Made by a program: the position numbers and the translations under genes. This document shows, piece by piece, positions 1 through 5,831 of a stretch of 7,239 nt of DNA. Positions within the stretch are counted from its first letter, which is position 1. Every line of letters begins with the position of its first letter. Location of the stretch: NCBI GenBank assembly GCA_030740135.1, contig JASLXW010000209.1, forward strand, positions 1-7,239, written 5' to 3'. The notes under the pieces were generated by a model. It ran no database searches and was not told where the DNA came from. It saw only the letters and a list, made by a program, of their open reading frames with translations. Source of the DNA: Nitrospinota bacterium (GTDB lineage Bacteria > UBA8248 > JACPRG01).

Positions 1-242
1 GGGCGCAAGGCAAGGCCGTCTTCAAGGACGCCTGCATGGAGATCTACAACGTCCCGGTTAAGGTCAAGCTGGGCTCGCGGGAGCTCTCCATCGCTGCGGG
101 ACGCAAGCAGAACATGCAAAAGGGCAGCAACCGCTTCGAGGTCCAGGTGGTGACGAGCCAGTACGTCAAGGAAATCCCCTGCCGCTACTCCTTCGAAGAG
201 GCGCCCCTGCGTCTTCAGTACGTCGTGAAGCGGACGAACTGA
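1..242 (+). CDS. 3' end of an unidentified protein gene (5' end outside the window)
   Basis: The reading frame is open from position 3 to the TGA at 240-242, so about 79 C-terminal residues are visible. The first codons (Ala-Gln-Gly-Lys-Ala-Val-Phe-Lys) run smoothly into the internal ATG at 36, so that ATG is probably not the start and the gene begins upstream. The visible part is hydrophilic, rich in Val, Lys and Arg, and looks beta-strand-prone (alternating VPVKVKL, FEVQVV, LRLQYVV). It has one Cys early and one near the middle and no membrane segment. I do not recognise the family. A strong intrinsic terminator starts about 25 nt after the stop codon, so this is the last gene of its transcript. 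Coding confidence rests on the clean frame, the high-GC third positions and the terminator placement. Confidence 0.7.
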   Translation, partial: AQGKAVFKDACMEIYNVPVKVKLGSRELSIAAGRKQNMQKGSNRFEVQVVTSQYVKEIPCRYSFEEAPLRLQYVVKRTN

Positions 243-266
243 TCGCCCGCGTCCGCCGGGGTTAAG

Positions 267-303
267 AAAGGGGCCGGAGAAGAGGATCTTCTCCGGCCCC
301 TTT
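267..303 (+). terminator. Strong rho-independent terminator
   Basis: Positions 267-283 and 287-303 are perfect inverted complements (17 bp) around a 3-nt GGA loop. The arm is A-rich at its base and has a GGGGCCGG core. The 3' arm runs straight into a T-rich tract (TTTTCATTTT to 310), so the structure reads as an intrinsic terminator for the upstream plus-strand gene. The AAA at the base of the 5' arm would also give a U-run on the minus strand, so it may work in both directions. Confidence 0.93.
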
Positions 304-327
304 TCATTTTCAGCCGGGAGACGAACG

Positions 328-513
328 ATGGACGGATGGACGAAATCGGCCCTTTGGCTTATCGCCCTCGCTTTGTGGGGAATCCTGCTTCGGCCCCTGA
401 TCGTGCCGGCTCCGGCGGGCGCGGCCCGCGAGAAGATCGACGTCAACATCGCCGCCGTCGGCGGCTCCAGGCTGGGATTCAACGGTCCCATTCCGGTCGC
501 GCCAGTGCGGTAG
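328..513 (+). CDS. Small signal-anchored or exported hypothetical protein (61 aa)
   Basis: The gene starts at ATG 328 with a GGGAG ribosome binding site at 316-320, 7 nt upstream, and ends at TAG 511-513. Residues 1-6 are polar with one Lys. Residues about 7-27 form a hydrophobic helix (SALWLIALALWGILLRPLIV), followed by a Pro/Ala-rich stretch (APAGAA, about 28-33) that could be a signal-peptidase site. The remaining 28 residues are mostly polar (IDVNIAAVGG, then a Gly/Pro-rich end). The layout suggests a single-pass membrane or periplasmic peptide. It follows the terminator at 267-303, so it is a separate unit, although no clear promoter was seen between them. No function can be assigned. 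A competing frame starting at 336 lacks a ribosome binding site and is Arg-rich, as expected of a shadow. Confidence 0.68.
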   Translation: MDGWTKSALWLIALALWGILLRPLIVPAPAGAAREKIDVNIAAVGGSRLGFNGPIPVAPVR

Positions 514-515
514 CG

Positions 516-533
516 GTGATTCCCTAGAATCAC
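516..533. other. Short stem-loop between convergent genes
   Basis: GTGATTC (516-522) and GAATCAC (527-533) form a 7-bp stem with a CCTA loop. It sits 2 nt after the stop of the small plus-strand gene and about 40 nt past the stop of fhs on the other strand, where a shared terminator would be expected. No T-run follows on either strand, so an intrinsic terminator is not well supported. Nothing else is evident in the 514-570 gap. Confidence 0.35.
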
Positions 534-570
534 GGGGCGTCCAGTTTGGGTTTTCATTTGAAAAATCAGG

Positions 571-2253
571 TTAGAACAGCCCCGTGATCGTCCCGTCCGA
601 GTCGATGTCCATCCCCGCGGCGGCGGGGATTTTCCCGAGGCCGGGCATCTGCATGATGTTGCCCGAAATCGCCACGACGAACCCCGCCCCGGCCGAGACA
701 TAAGCGTCCCGGATGTTCATCGTGAACCCCCTGGGCCGACCCAGGAGCTTGGGGTTGTCCGACAGCGAGGCCTGGGTCTTGGCGACGCACACCGGCAGCG
801 CGCCGTGACCGAGCGCCTCCAGCCGCTCGAGGCTCCGGGTCGCGGCCGCCTCGAAGGCCGCCGCGTCGGCGCCGTACACCTTCGTCGCGAGGATCTCGAT
901 CTTTTGCCGAAGCGGCATGTCCAGCGGATAAAGGGGCGTCTGGGGTTTATCCGCCGACCGGGCGAGGTCGTCGGCCATCTCGGCCACCTCTAGGCTCCCC
1001 TCGCTCCCTTTCCCGTGAAACTCGTGCACGCCGCAGGGCGCGCCCATGTCCGCGGCCCGCGCCTTCACCCGCTCCACCTCGGCGTCGGTGTCCGAGGCGA
1101 ACCGGTTGACGGCGACGATGACCGGCACGCCGAACCGGCCGAGGTTTTCGATGTGGGCCTCCAGGTTGGCGAACCCTTCATCGACGGCGCCGACGTCCTC
1201 CTTCGCCAGGACTTTCTTGTCGAAGGGGACGCCGCCGTGCAGCTTGAGGGCGCGAACCGTCGCCACGAGGACGACCGCGTGGACGGTGAAGCCCGCGGCG
1301 CGCGCGGTGATGTTGAAGAACTTCTCCGCCCCCAGGTCCGCGCCGAAGCCCGCTTCGGTCACGACCAGGTCCCCCAGCTTGAGGGCCAGGCGATCGGCGA
1401 TGATCGAGTTCGTGCCGTGGGCGATGTTGCCGAACGGCCCGCCGTGGATGAAGGCCGGCGAGCCCTCGAGGGTCTGGACCAGGTTGGGCTTGAGGGCGTC
1501 CTTGAGCAGGAGCGCCATCGCCCCCGAGGCCTTGAGGTCGCCGGCGGTGACCGGCGCGCCCCGGCGCGTGTAGCCGACGACGCTCCGGCTGATCCGCTCT
1601 TTCAGGTCCACCGGGTCGCCGGCGAGGCAGAGCAAGGCCATGATCTCCGACGCGGCGGTGATCATGAAGCCGTCCTGGCGGGGAACCCCGTGGGCCTTTC
1701 CGCCCAGGCCGACGACGGTGTTGCGAAGCGCCCGGTCGTTCATGTCCATGACGCGCTTCCAAGTGATCTGGTTGATGTCCAGGTCGAGCCCGTTTCCATG
1801 GAAGATGTGGGCGTCGAGCATGGCGGAGAGCAGGTTGTGGGCGGAGGTCACGGCGTGGATGTCGCCGGTGAAGTGAAGGTTGATCTCATCCATCGGCAGG
1901 ACCTGGGCCTTGCCGCCGCCCGCCGCCCCGCCCTTGACGCCGAAGACCGGGCCGAGGGAAGGCTCGCGCAGGCAGATGACGCTTCGCTTTCCCATCCGGG
2001 CGAACGCCTGGCCGAGTCCGACCGTGGTGAGGGTCTTGCCCTCGCCGAGCGGCGTGGGCGTCATCGCCGTGACCAGGATCAGGCGTCCGTCCTCAACGCC
2101 GGACCGCCGCTGGAGCGCTTCCAGGCCGACCTTGGCCTTGAAGCGGCCGTAGGGTTCGATCTCGTCCGGCCCCAGGCCGAGCTCCCCGGCCACTTCCGCG
2201 ATGGGTTTCAGTTTGGCCGCTTGGGCGATTTCTACGTCGGACGCGATGGCCAT
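571..2253 (-). CDS. fhs: Formate--tetrahydrofolate ligase (10-formyl-THF synthetase)
   Basis: This cytoplasmic enzyme makes 10-formyl-tetrahydrofolate from formate, THF and ATP, feeding the folate C1 pool (purines, and the methyl branch of the Wood-Ljungdahl pathway where present). The 560-residue length is normal for the family. Visible landmarks are the ATP-binding loop TPTPLGEGKT (65-74), REPSLGPVFGVKGGAAGGG (96-114), MDEINLHFTGDIHA (121-134), KPNLVQTLE (255-263), and the second signature VATVRALKLHGG (330-341). The protein ends with the typical MDIDSDGTITGLF. The start at ATG 2253 is supported by AGGAG at 2259-2263 with 5-nt spacing. One oddity is that the residue after GGAAGGG is Lys115, where most homologues have Tyr. 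It is the last gene of the minus-strand block, 90 nt after the 4Fe-4S gene, and ends facing a convergent small gene. Identification is secure; membership of the same transcript as the nitrilase is inferred. Confidence 0.98.
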   Translation of the reverse strand: MAIASDVEIAQAAKLKPIAEVAGELGLGPDEIEPYGRFKAKVGLEALQRRSGVEDGRLILVTAMTPTPLGEGKTLTTVGLGQAFARMGKRSVICLREPSLGPVFGVKGGAAGGGKAQVLPMDEINLHFTGDIHAVTSAHNLLSAMLDAHIFHGNGLDLDINQITWKRVMDMNDRALRNTVVGLGGKAHGVPRQDGFMITAASEIMALLCLAGDPVDLKERISRSVVGYTRRGAPVTAGDLKASGAMALLLKDALKPNLVQTLEGSPAFIHGGPFGNIAHGTNSIIADRLALKLGDLVVTEAGFGADLGAEKFFNITARAAGFTVHAVVLVATVRALKLHGGVPFDKKVLAKEDVGAVDEGFANLEAHIENLGRFGVPVIVAVNRFASDTDAEVERVKARAADMGAPCGVHEFHGKGSEGSLEVAEMADDLARSADKPQTPLYPLDMPLRQKIEILATKVYGADAAAFEAAATRSLERLEALGHGALPVCVAKTQASLSDNPKLLGRPRGFTMNIRDAYVSAGAGFVVAISGNIMQMPGLGKIPAAAGMDIDSDGTITGLF

Positions 2254-2292
2254 GGTTTCTCCTGGATCAAATTTCGGGATTGTTGGAAAAGG

Positions 2293-2321
2293 GACGGGAT
2301 TGCCGCGTTCTGAAACCCGTC
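2293..2321 (-). other. Possible stem-loop in the leader of fhs
   Basis: In the 90-nt gap upstream of fhs, GACGGG and CCCGTC (2316-2321 and 2293-2298, read on the minus strand) can form a 6-bp stem with a 17-nt loop. On the minus strand it is followed by CCTTTTCC. It could be a weak terminator or attenuator between the 4Fe-4S gene and fhs, but the stem is short and the T-run poor. Confidence 0.2.
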
Positions 2322-2343
2322 GTTTAACCTTGCCCGACGCGCT

Positions 2344-2919
2344 TCAGTCCGCGGGGGCCTTGGCCTCGCGGGGGAGCAGGTTGAGGTCGGCCGGCAGGTT
2401 CTCGGGCTGTTCGTAATCCGGCGGCTCCCGTTGTCCGGGGGCCCGGGTCCGGGGCTTCGGCGGCCCATTCCTCGACCCACTCCCCGGCCGTCTTTTTTTC
2501 CGGCCCAGCTCCTTCGCCAACTCGTGAAAATCCTTCTTCTGCGCCCCCTGCAGGTTGTACGGGCACACCATGAGGCAGAGCTTGCACCCGTCGCACTTCT
2601 TGAAGTAGGGCAGGCACGGCTCGGTGTCGGCGAAGAAGAAATCAGGGACGAATTCGCACACGCCCATGATGTCGGCCCCCCACTCCAGGAGGGTCTTCTT
2701 GAGGTGGCGGGTCAGGCCCGCCGGGTCGTCCACCTCCATCCGGACGGGGTTCACCGGCCCGTCGAACAGGCCGCGGTCCTCGAAGTCCGTCCGGAGCCAG
2801 CGGTGGCGCATCACCTCCGGGTGGCGGGTCTGATACCACCCGGGCATGTTCATGAAGATCTCGCCGGGCGTTCCCCGCGTGGGGCGCCCGGTGGTCGCTG
2901 GGATCTCGGCGTAACCCAT
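2344..2919 (-). CDS. Compact 4Fe-4S protein with reductive-dehalogenase/QueG-like segments
   Basis: The gene encodes 191 residues, starting at ATG 2919 with AAGGA (2926-2930) 6 nt upstream. Residues 109-120 are a classical 4Fe-4S motif, C109-x2-C112-x2-C115-x3-C119-P. Extra Cys residues sit at 88 and 102. The segment at about 66-92 (a helix, then WGADIMGVCEFVP) resembles the GADLVGI-type segment found near the start of reductive dehalogenases and epoxyqueuosine reductases. The large corrinoid-binding portion of those enzymes is absent, since only about 16 residues separate that segment from the cluster. There is no Tat signal or membrane helix, so it is probably a cytoplasmic electron-transfer or accessory protein. 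Residues about 143-161 are an Arg/Pro/Gly/Ser stretch that looks out of frame between an A7 and a C5 run (see findings); the final part (PPDYEQPENL onward) reads well again. It lies 62 nt after the nitrilase gene and 90 nt before fhs. Function is unknown; the cluster assignment is firm and the family link tentative. Confidence 0.82.
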   Translation of the reverse strand: MGYAEIPATTGRPTRGTPGEIFMNMPGWYQTRHPEVMRHRWLRTDFEDRGLFDGPVNPVRMEVDDPAGLTRHLKKTLLEWGADIMGVCEFVPDFFFADTEPCLPYFKKCDGCKLCLMVCPYNLQGAQKKDFHELAKELGRKKRRPGSGSRNGPPKPRTRAPGQREPPDYEQPENLPADLNLLPREAKAPAD

Positions 2920-2981
2920 CGGTCTTCCTTATCGATTTGTCGAAGTGATCTTCCGGGCCGGCGGCGCGTCCCGCCCTCGCC

Positions 2982-4037
2982 TCACTCCGACTCCCTGAGT
3001 TCCCGCGTCGCCTCCCGGAATTCCGCCTCCGACAGCTCCTCATCGTCCCATGGCGCGGGCATCCCCCCGGACGGGTCGTCCGCAAGGGGTCCATCCACCC
3101 ACTCGACGGGCCGGTAGCGCTCTCCTCCCAGGATCTGAAGGCGCGCCACGTCCCACCGGGCGTAATGACCCACACTGTCGCCCATGGCCTTGGCCTCGAT
3201 GATCTTCTCGAAGTCGAGCTCGGCGTAGACGATCTCCTCCCGCTCGTAGACCGGCCCGGCCAGGTAGTCCCCGCCGGGTCCGATGATGGCGCTTCCCCCG
3301 GTGGCGTTCCACCGCGTGTGCTCCTTGAGGGGGAAGGCGTCGGGGACCTGGTCCTCGGTGATGACGCCGCAGGCCACGATGACGAAGACCTGCCCCATGA
3401 TGGCGTAGCCCCGGTTGAGGCTGTCGATGTAGCCGCGCATCTGGTCCAGGGCCGGCCACACGGAGGCGTGGACCTCCTCCCCCTGGGCGAGGAGGGCGTA
3501 CTGCCACAGGGCGTTCTTGTTGTTCCCGCACACCAGGCCGCCGATGCGGCCCGCGCCCGAGTGAAAGACCCGGAGGTCGCTGGCGTCCCCCTGGCCCCAG
3601 ATGCAGCGCTCCTCGTAGGTGGGGACCAGCTTGCGGTGGCGGCCCAGGATCTCTCCCGTCCGGTCGATGTAGAGCAGGGTGTTGAACATCGTGGCCCCCA
3701 GGTTCTTCTCCCGCTCGTTGATTCCCATGACCACGACCGCATCCGCTTCCCGGGCCGCGCGGCAGAGCGCGTCGGTGGCCAGACCGGGGATCTCGACGGC
3801 GTTCTTGTAGAGCTCCACGTAGGCCCGGATGCTGAGGCGCCGGTGGGGGTGGGGCATCGCCCGGGGCCAGTAGGGAAAGGTGGGGATATAGGCCTCGGGA
3901 AAGACCGCCAGCCGGGCCCCGGCCCGCCCCGCCTCCCGGATCAGGTCACATGCCTTCTCCACCGTGGCCTCCCGGTCCAGGAAGACCGGCGAGGCCTGAA
4001 CCGCCGCCGCCGTGAATTTCGGGAGGACATCGCCCAT
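2982..4037 (-). CDS. Nitrilase-superfamily carbon-nitrogen hydrolase with altered active-site motif
   Basis: Nitrilases hydrolyse a nitrile to a carboxylic acid and ammonia through a Cys thioester; relatives give amides or act on cyanide. From ATG 4037 the protein has 351 residues, near the usual 330-370. The Glu-Lys-Cys triad is visible: E48 in VFPEAYIP, K136 in RHRKLVPT (with the second Glu, E143, in YEER), and C170 in GGLVCGNN. ALLAQGEEVHASVWP (181-195) is typical of true nitrilases. The usual Glu two residues after the Cys is Asn172, and other signature positions also differ (see findings). The C-terminal tail (about 305-351) is acidic and probably disordered. An in-frame GTG at 4052 would add 5 residues, but ATG 4037 has GGAGG at an 8-nt spacing and is preferred. 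It is the first gene of the minus-strand block and divergent from the decarboxylase gene. Its substrate cannot be told; activity is likely but unproven. Confidence 0.93.
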   Translation of the reverse strand: MGDVLPKFTAAAVQASPVFLDREATVEKACDLIREAGRAGARLAVFPEAYIPTFPYWPRAMPHPHRRLSIRAYVELYKNAVEIPGLATDALCRAAREADAVVVMGINEREKNLGATMFNTLLYIDRTGEILGRHRKLVPTYEERCIWGQGDASDLRVFHSGAGRIGGLVCGNNKNALWQYALLAQGEEVHASVWPALDQMRGYIDSLNRGYAIMGQVFVIVACGVITEDQVPDAFPLKEHTRWNATGGSAIIGPGGDYLAGPVYEREEIVYAELDFEKIIEAKAMGDSVGHYARWDVARLQILGGERYRPVEWVDGPLADDPSGGMPAPWDDEELSEAEFREATRELRESE

Positions 4038-4045
4038 CGGTCGTT

Positions 4046-4050
4046 CCTCC
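4046..4050 (-). promoter_or_regulatory. Ribosome binding site deciding the nitrilase start
   Basis: The minus strand reads GGAGG at these positions, 8 nt before ATG 4037. This favours that ATG over the in-frame GTG at 4052, which has only a purine-rich stretch about 3 nt upstream. A short CCCC-GGAA-GGGG hairpin lies just upstream (around 4058-4069) and could affect ribosome access. Confidence 0.65.
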
Positions 4051-4101
4051 ACCGCTCCCCTTCCGGGGAAGTTTGGGGATATTTACGGCTTGATCCCCGC
4101 A

Positions 4102-4130
4102 ATTATACAGCGGGTCATGGCTGGATTCCA
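4102..4130 (-). promoter_or_regulatory. Candidate sigma-70-type promoter for the nitrilase block
   Basis: The minus strand has a perfect TATAAT hexamer at 4102-4107 in an otherwise GC-rich region. A weak -35 candidate, TGGAAT (3 of 6 matches), lies at 4125-4130 with an ideal 17-nt spacer. Transcription would start near 4093-4096, giving a leader of about 57 nt before ATG 4037. Confidence 0.55.
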
Positions 4131-4343
4131 GGGGCGCCGGCGGAAGAGATCCAAAGCGATTGAGGAACCGTTTCGGCTGTCCGGCGGGTGCAACCCGTTC
4201 TCGTCCTCTCGTTCATTGGATCCGTCTGAAACCCGTCTTCGACCCATCCGTTTCAAAAAGACAAACCTTTTCAGGTCCGTTGCGCCTTCCCGTGCTTCTG
4301 AAAGGAACTTCCTCGCACGCTCCGGGATGCCGCCGGCCGTTGT

Positions 4344-4372
4344 TTGACTCATCCTTGAAGCCGTGATATCGG
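4344..4372 (+). promoter_or_regulatory. Candidate promoter for the decarboxylase-ligase pair
   Basis: TTGACT (4344-4349, 5 of 6 matches to the -35 consensus) is followed after 17 nt by TATCGG (4367-4372, 3 of 6 matches to the -10). Transcription would begin near 4379, just ahead of the AGGAG ribosome binding site at 4393. The weak -10 suggests dependence on an activator or a different sigma factor. Confidence 0.35.
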
Positions 4373-4392
4373 TATCCGGTTCCATCGAACGC

Positions 4393-4397
4393 AGGAG
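4393..4397 (+). promoter_or_regulatory. Ribosome binding site of the UbiD-family gene
   Basis: AGGAG lies 12 nt before GTG 4410, longer than ideal. An ATG at 4400 is only 2 nt from it and out of frame. A TGA in frame with the gene at 4401-4403 rules out any earlier start, so GTG 4410 is the first possible start codon. Confidence 0.55.
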
Positions 4398-4409
4398 AGA
4401 TGAATCACC

Positions 4410-5774
4410 GTGGCGCAAGACCTCCGCACTTTTCTCGAACAGATCCGATCCGGCGCCCCCGAAGAGTACGAGGTGGTGGATCGGGAGATCGACCCGAAGT
4501 TCGAGATCACGGCCCTGACCGAGAATCTCGAAGCGGCCCGGCGGCGGCCCGTTCTTGAGCTGCGCGGTGTGAAGGGGACGGATTTCACCGTCGTCACCAA
4601 CGTCTTCGCCAAACGCTCTCGCCTGGCCTTCGCCCTGGGGACCGATGTCAAAGGGGCCGCGGCCGAGTTCGACCGGCGGGGCCGGAACCCCGTCCCCCCC
4701 GAGGAGGTGGGCGCCGGGCCGGTCAAAGAGGTGGTCGAGACGGGGGACGCGGTGGACCTCCTCAGGCTGCCGCAGATCCACCACCACGCCACGGACGCCG
4801 GGCCGTACATCACCGGGGCCATGGCCGTCACCCGCGACCCGGAGACCGGCGACCTGAACGCCAGCTTCAACCGCCTGATGATCAAAGGCCCGAGGAAGAC
4901 GGGCATCCACCTGACCCTCGCCAAGCACCACTGGGAGTTCTACCGGAAGGCCGAGCGGCGCGGCGAGGCCCTGCCCATCGCGCTTGTCCTCGGCCTCCAC
5001 CCCCTTTGGGCGCTCGGGACCCTGCACGTGGGCGCGGCCGACGAGGACGAGCTTTCGGTGATCGGCGGACTCCTGCAAGAGCCCCTGGAGGTGGTCCGCG
5101 GCGAGACGGTGGACATCCCCGTCCCGGCCCGGGCCGAGATCGTGATCGAGGGGGAGATCCCGCCCGGCGTGCGGGAGCCCGAGGGGCCGTTCAGCGAGTT
5201 CACGGGTTACTCCCTGGGCGAGCGGATGCGGGAGGTGGTCGAGGTCAAGGCCGTCACCCGGCGAAAAGACGCCCTCTTTCACGACATCAACGTCGCCCAC
5301 GCGGACCACATGGTGCTCTCCACCATCCCCATGGAGGCCAACCTCCTCAAGGCCGTCCGGGCGGCGGTTCCCTCCACGCGGGCGGTTCGCATTCCGGCCC
5401 CTTTCACGGCCTATCTGTCCATCGAGAAGCGGATCGAGGGCCAGTCCATGAACGCCCTCCTGGCCGCCTTCGGGTCCGAACTCTACCTGAAGCGGGTGGT
5501 CGTCGTGGATCACGACGTGGACGTCTTCAACGATTTCCGCGTCCAATGGGCCATCGGGACCCGCTGCCAGCCGCACCGGGACCTGCTCATCATTCCCAAC
5601 GCCCGGGGGTCGGACCTGGATCCTTCCTCCGAGCCCGACGGGTTCACGTCGAAGGTCGGCGTGGACGCCACGGCCAAGCCGACCCTGGCGGAGTTCGCGA
5701 TCCGGAATCAAATCCCCCCCGAGGTCATGGAGCGCGTCCGGCCGGAGGATTTTCTCGGCGGTTCCGGCGGCTAA
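4410..5774 (+). CDS. UbiD-family (prenylated-FMN-dependent) decarboxylase/carboxylase
   Basis: UbiD enzymes use prenylated FMN and a metal to decarboxylate, or sometimes carboxylate, aromatic and alpha,beta-unsaturated acids. The protein has 454 residues, somewhat shorter than E. coli UbiD. It shows IHHHATDAGPYITGAMAVTRDP (123-144), then N150 and R155 in LNASFNRLMI, H173 in AKHHWEF, and E258 and E263 in REPEGPFSEFTGY (255-267). Spacing of N150/R155/H173 and E258/E263 matches the metal/cofactor ligands and Arg-Glu-Glu catalytic set known from fungal Fdc1 (N168, R173, H191, E277, E282), so it is probably active. The C-terminal DVDVFNDFRVQWAIGTR (369-385) is also typical. The cofactor must come from a UbiX-type flavin prenyltransferase outside the window. 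Pairing with a CoA ligase 57 nt downstream suggests aromatic-acid metabolism rather than quinone synthesis. The start is GTG 4410. Family is secure; substrate and direction are unknown. Confidence 0.95.
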   Translation: MAQDLRTFLEQIRSGAPEEYEVVDREIDPKFEITALTENLEAARRRPVLELRGVKGTDFTVVTNVFAKRSRLAFALGTDVKGAAAEFDRRGRNPVPPEEVGAGPVKEVVETGDAVDLLRLPQIHHHATDAGPYITGAMAVTRDPETGDLNASFNRLMIKGPRKTGIHLTLAKHHWEFYRKAERRGEALPIALVLGLHPLWALGTLHVGAADEDELSVIGGLLQEPLEVVRGETVDIPVPARAEIVIEGEIPPGVREPEGPFSEFTGYSLGERMREVVEVKAVTRRKDALFHDINVAHADHMVLSTIPMEANLLKAVRAAVPSTRAVRIPAPFTAYLSIEKRIEGQSMNALLAAFGSELYLKRVVVVDHDVDVFNDFRVQWAIGTRCQPHRDLLIIPNARGSDLDPSSEPDGFTSKVGVDATAKPTLAEFAIRNQIPPEVMERVRPEDFLGGSGG

Positions 5775-5831
5775 GGACGGCGCTCCGTTTCCTTGAGTCT
5801 CGGCCCCTTTTCACGCCCTCATGACCGGCAT

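Larger units (their letters stand above)
4038..4409. other. Divergent intergenic control region (372 nt)
   Basis: This gap separates the divergent nitrilase and decarboxylase genes and is less GC-rich than the flanking genes. No convincing gene was found in it: the frames that cross it are Arg/Ser/Pro-rich and lack ribosome binding sites. It contains a minus-strand promoter candidate (4102-4130), a plus-strand candidate (4344-4372), the heptamer CCGTTTC twice (4168-4174, 4248-4254), an imperfect direct repeat ATCCGTCTGAAA/ATCCGTTTCAAA (4220-4231, 4246-4257) and a 6-bp inverted repeat TGAAAC/GTTTCA (4227-4232, 4250-4255). A regulator could bind between the two promoters, but no regulator gene lies in the window. 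Confidence 0.6.

Noticed and set aside
1015..2313. Long plus-strand open frame (432 codons) opposite fhs
   Set aside because: It is antisense to a certain fhs gene, has no family resemblance, is rich in Arg, Gly, Asp and Val, and is an expected by-product of high-GC codon use.
2642..3742. Second minus-strand frame overlapping the nitrilase and 4Fe-4S genes
   Set aside because: Its Arg/Ser/Thr-rich translation is an out-of-frame reading of the two real genes.
2982..4037. Nit1C-type cyanide or nitrile gene cluster
   Set aside because: The partner genes of that cluster (radical SAM protein, acetyltransferase, AIR-synthase-like and flavoprotein) are absent around this nitrilase gene.
3165..4163. 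Plus-strand open frame (332 codons) opposite the nitrilase gene
   Set aside because: It is antisense to a recognised nitrilase and has a Val/Gly/Asp/Leu-rich shadow composition.
4160..4366. Small open frame in the divergent gap as a possible leader gene
   Set aside because: It has no ribosome binding site and a Ser/Arg/Pro-rich composition typical of non-coding DNA; it also runs up to the promoter candidate.
4083..5711. Long minus-strand open frame (542 codons) opposite the UbiD-family gene and crossing the divergent gap
   Set aside because: The opposite strand has all UbiD motifs. This frame is low-complexity, has no ribosome binding site and looks like a high-GC shadow.
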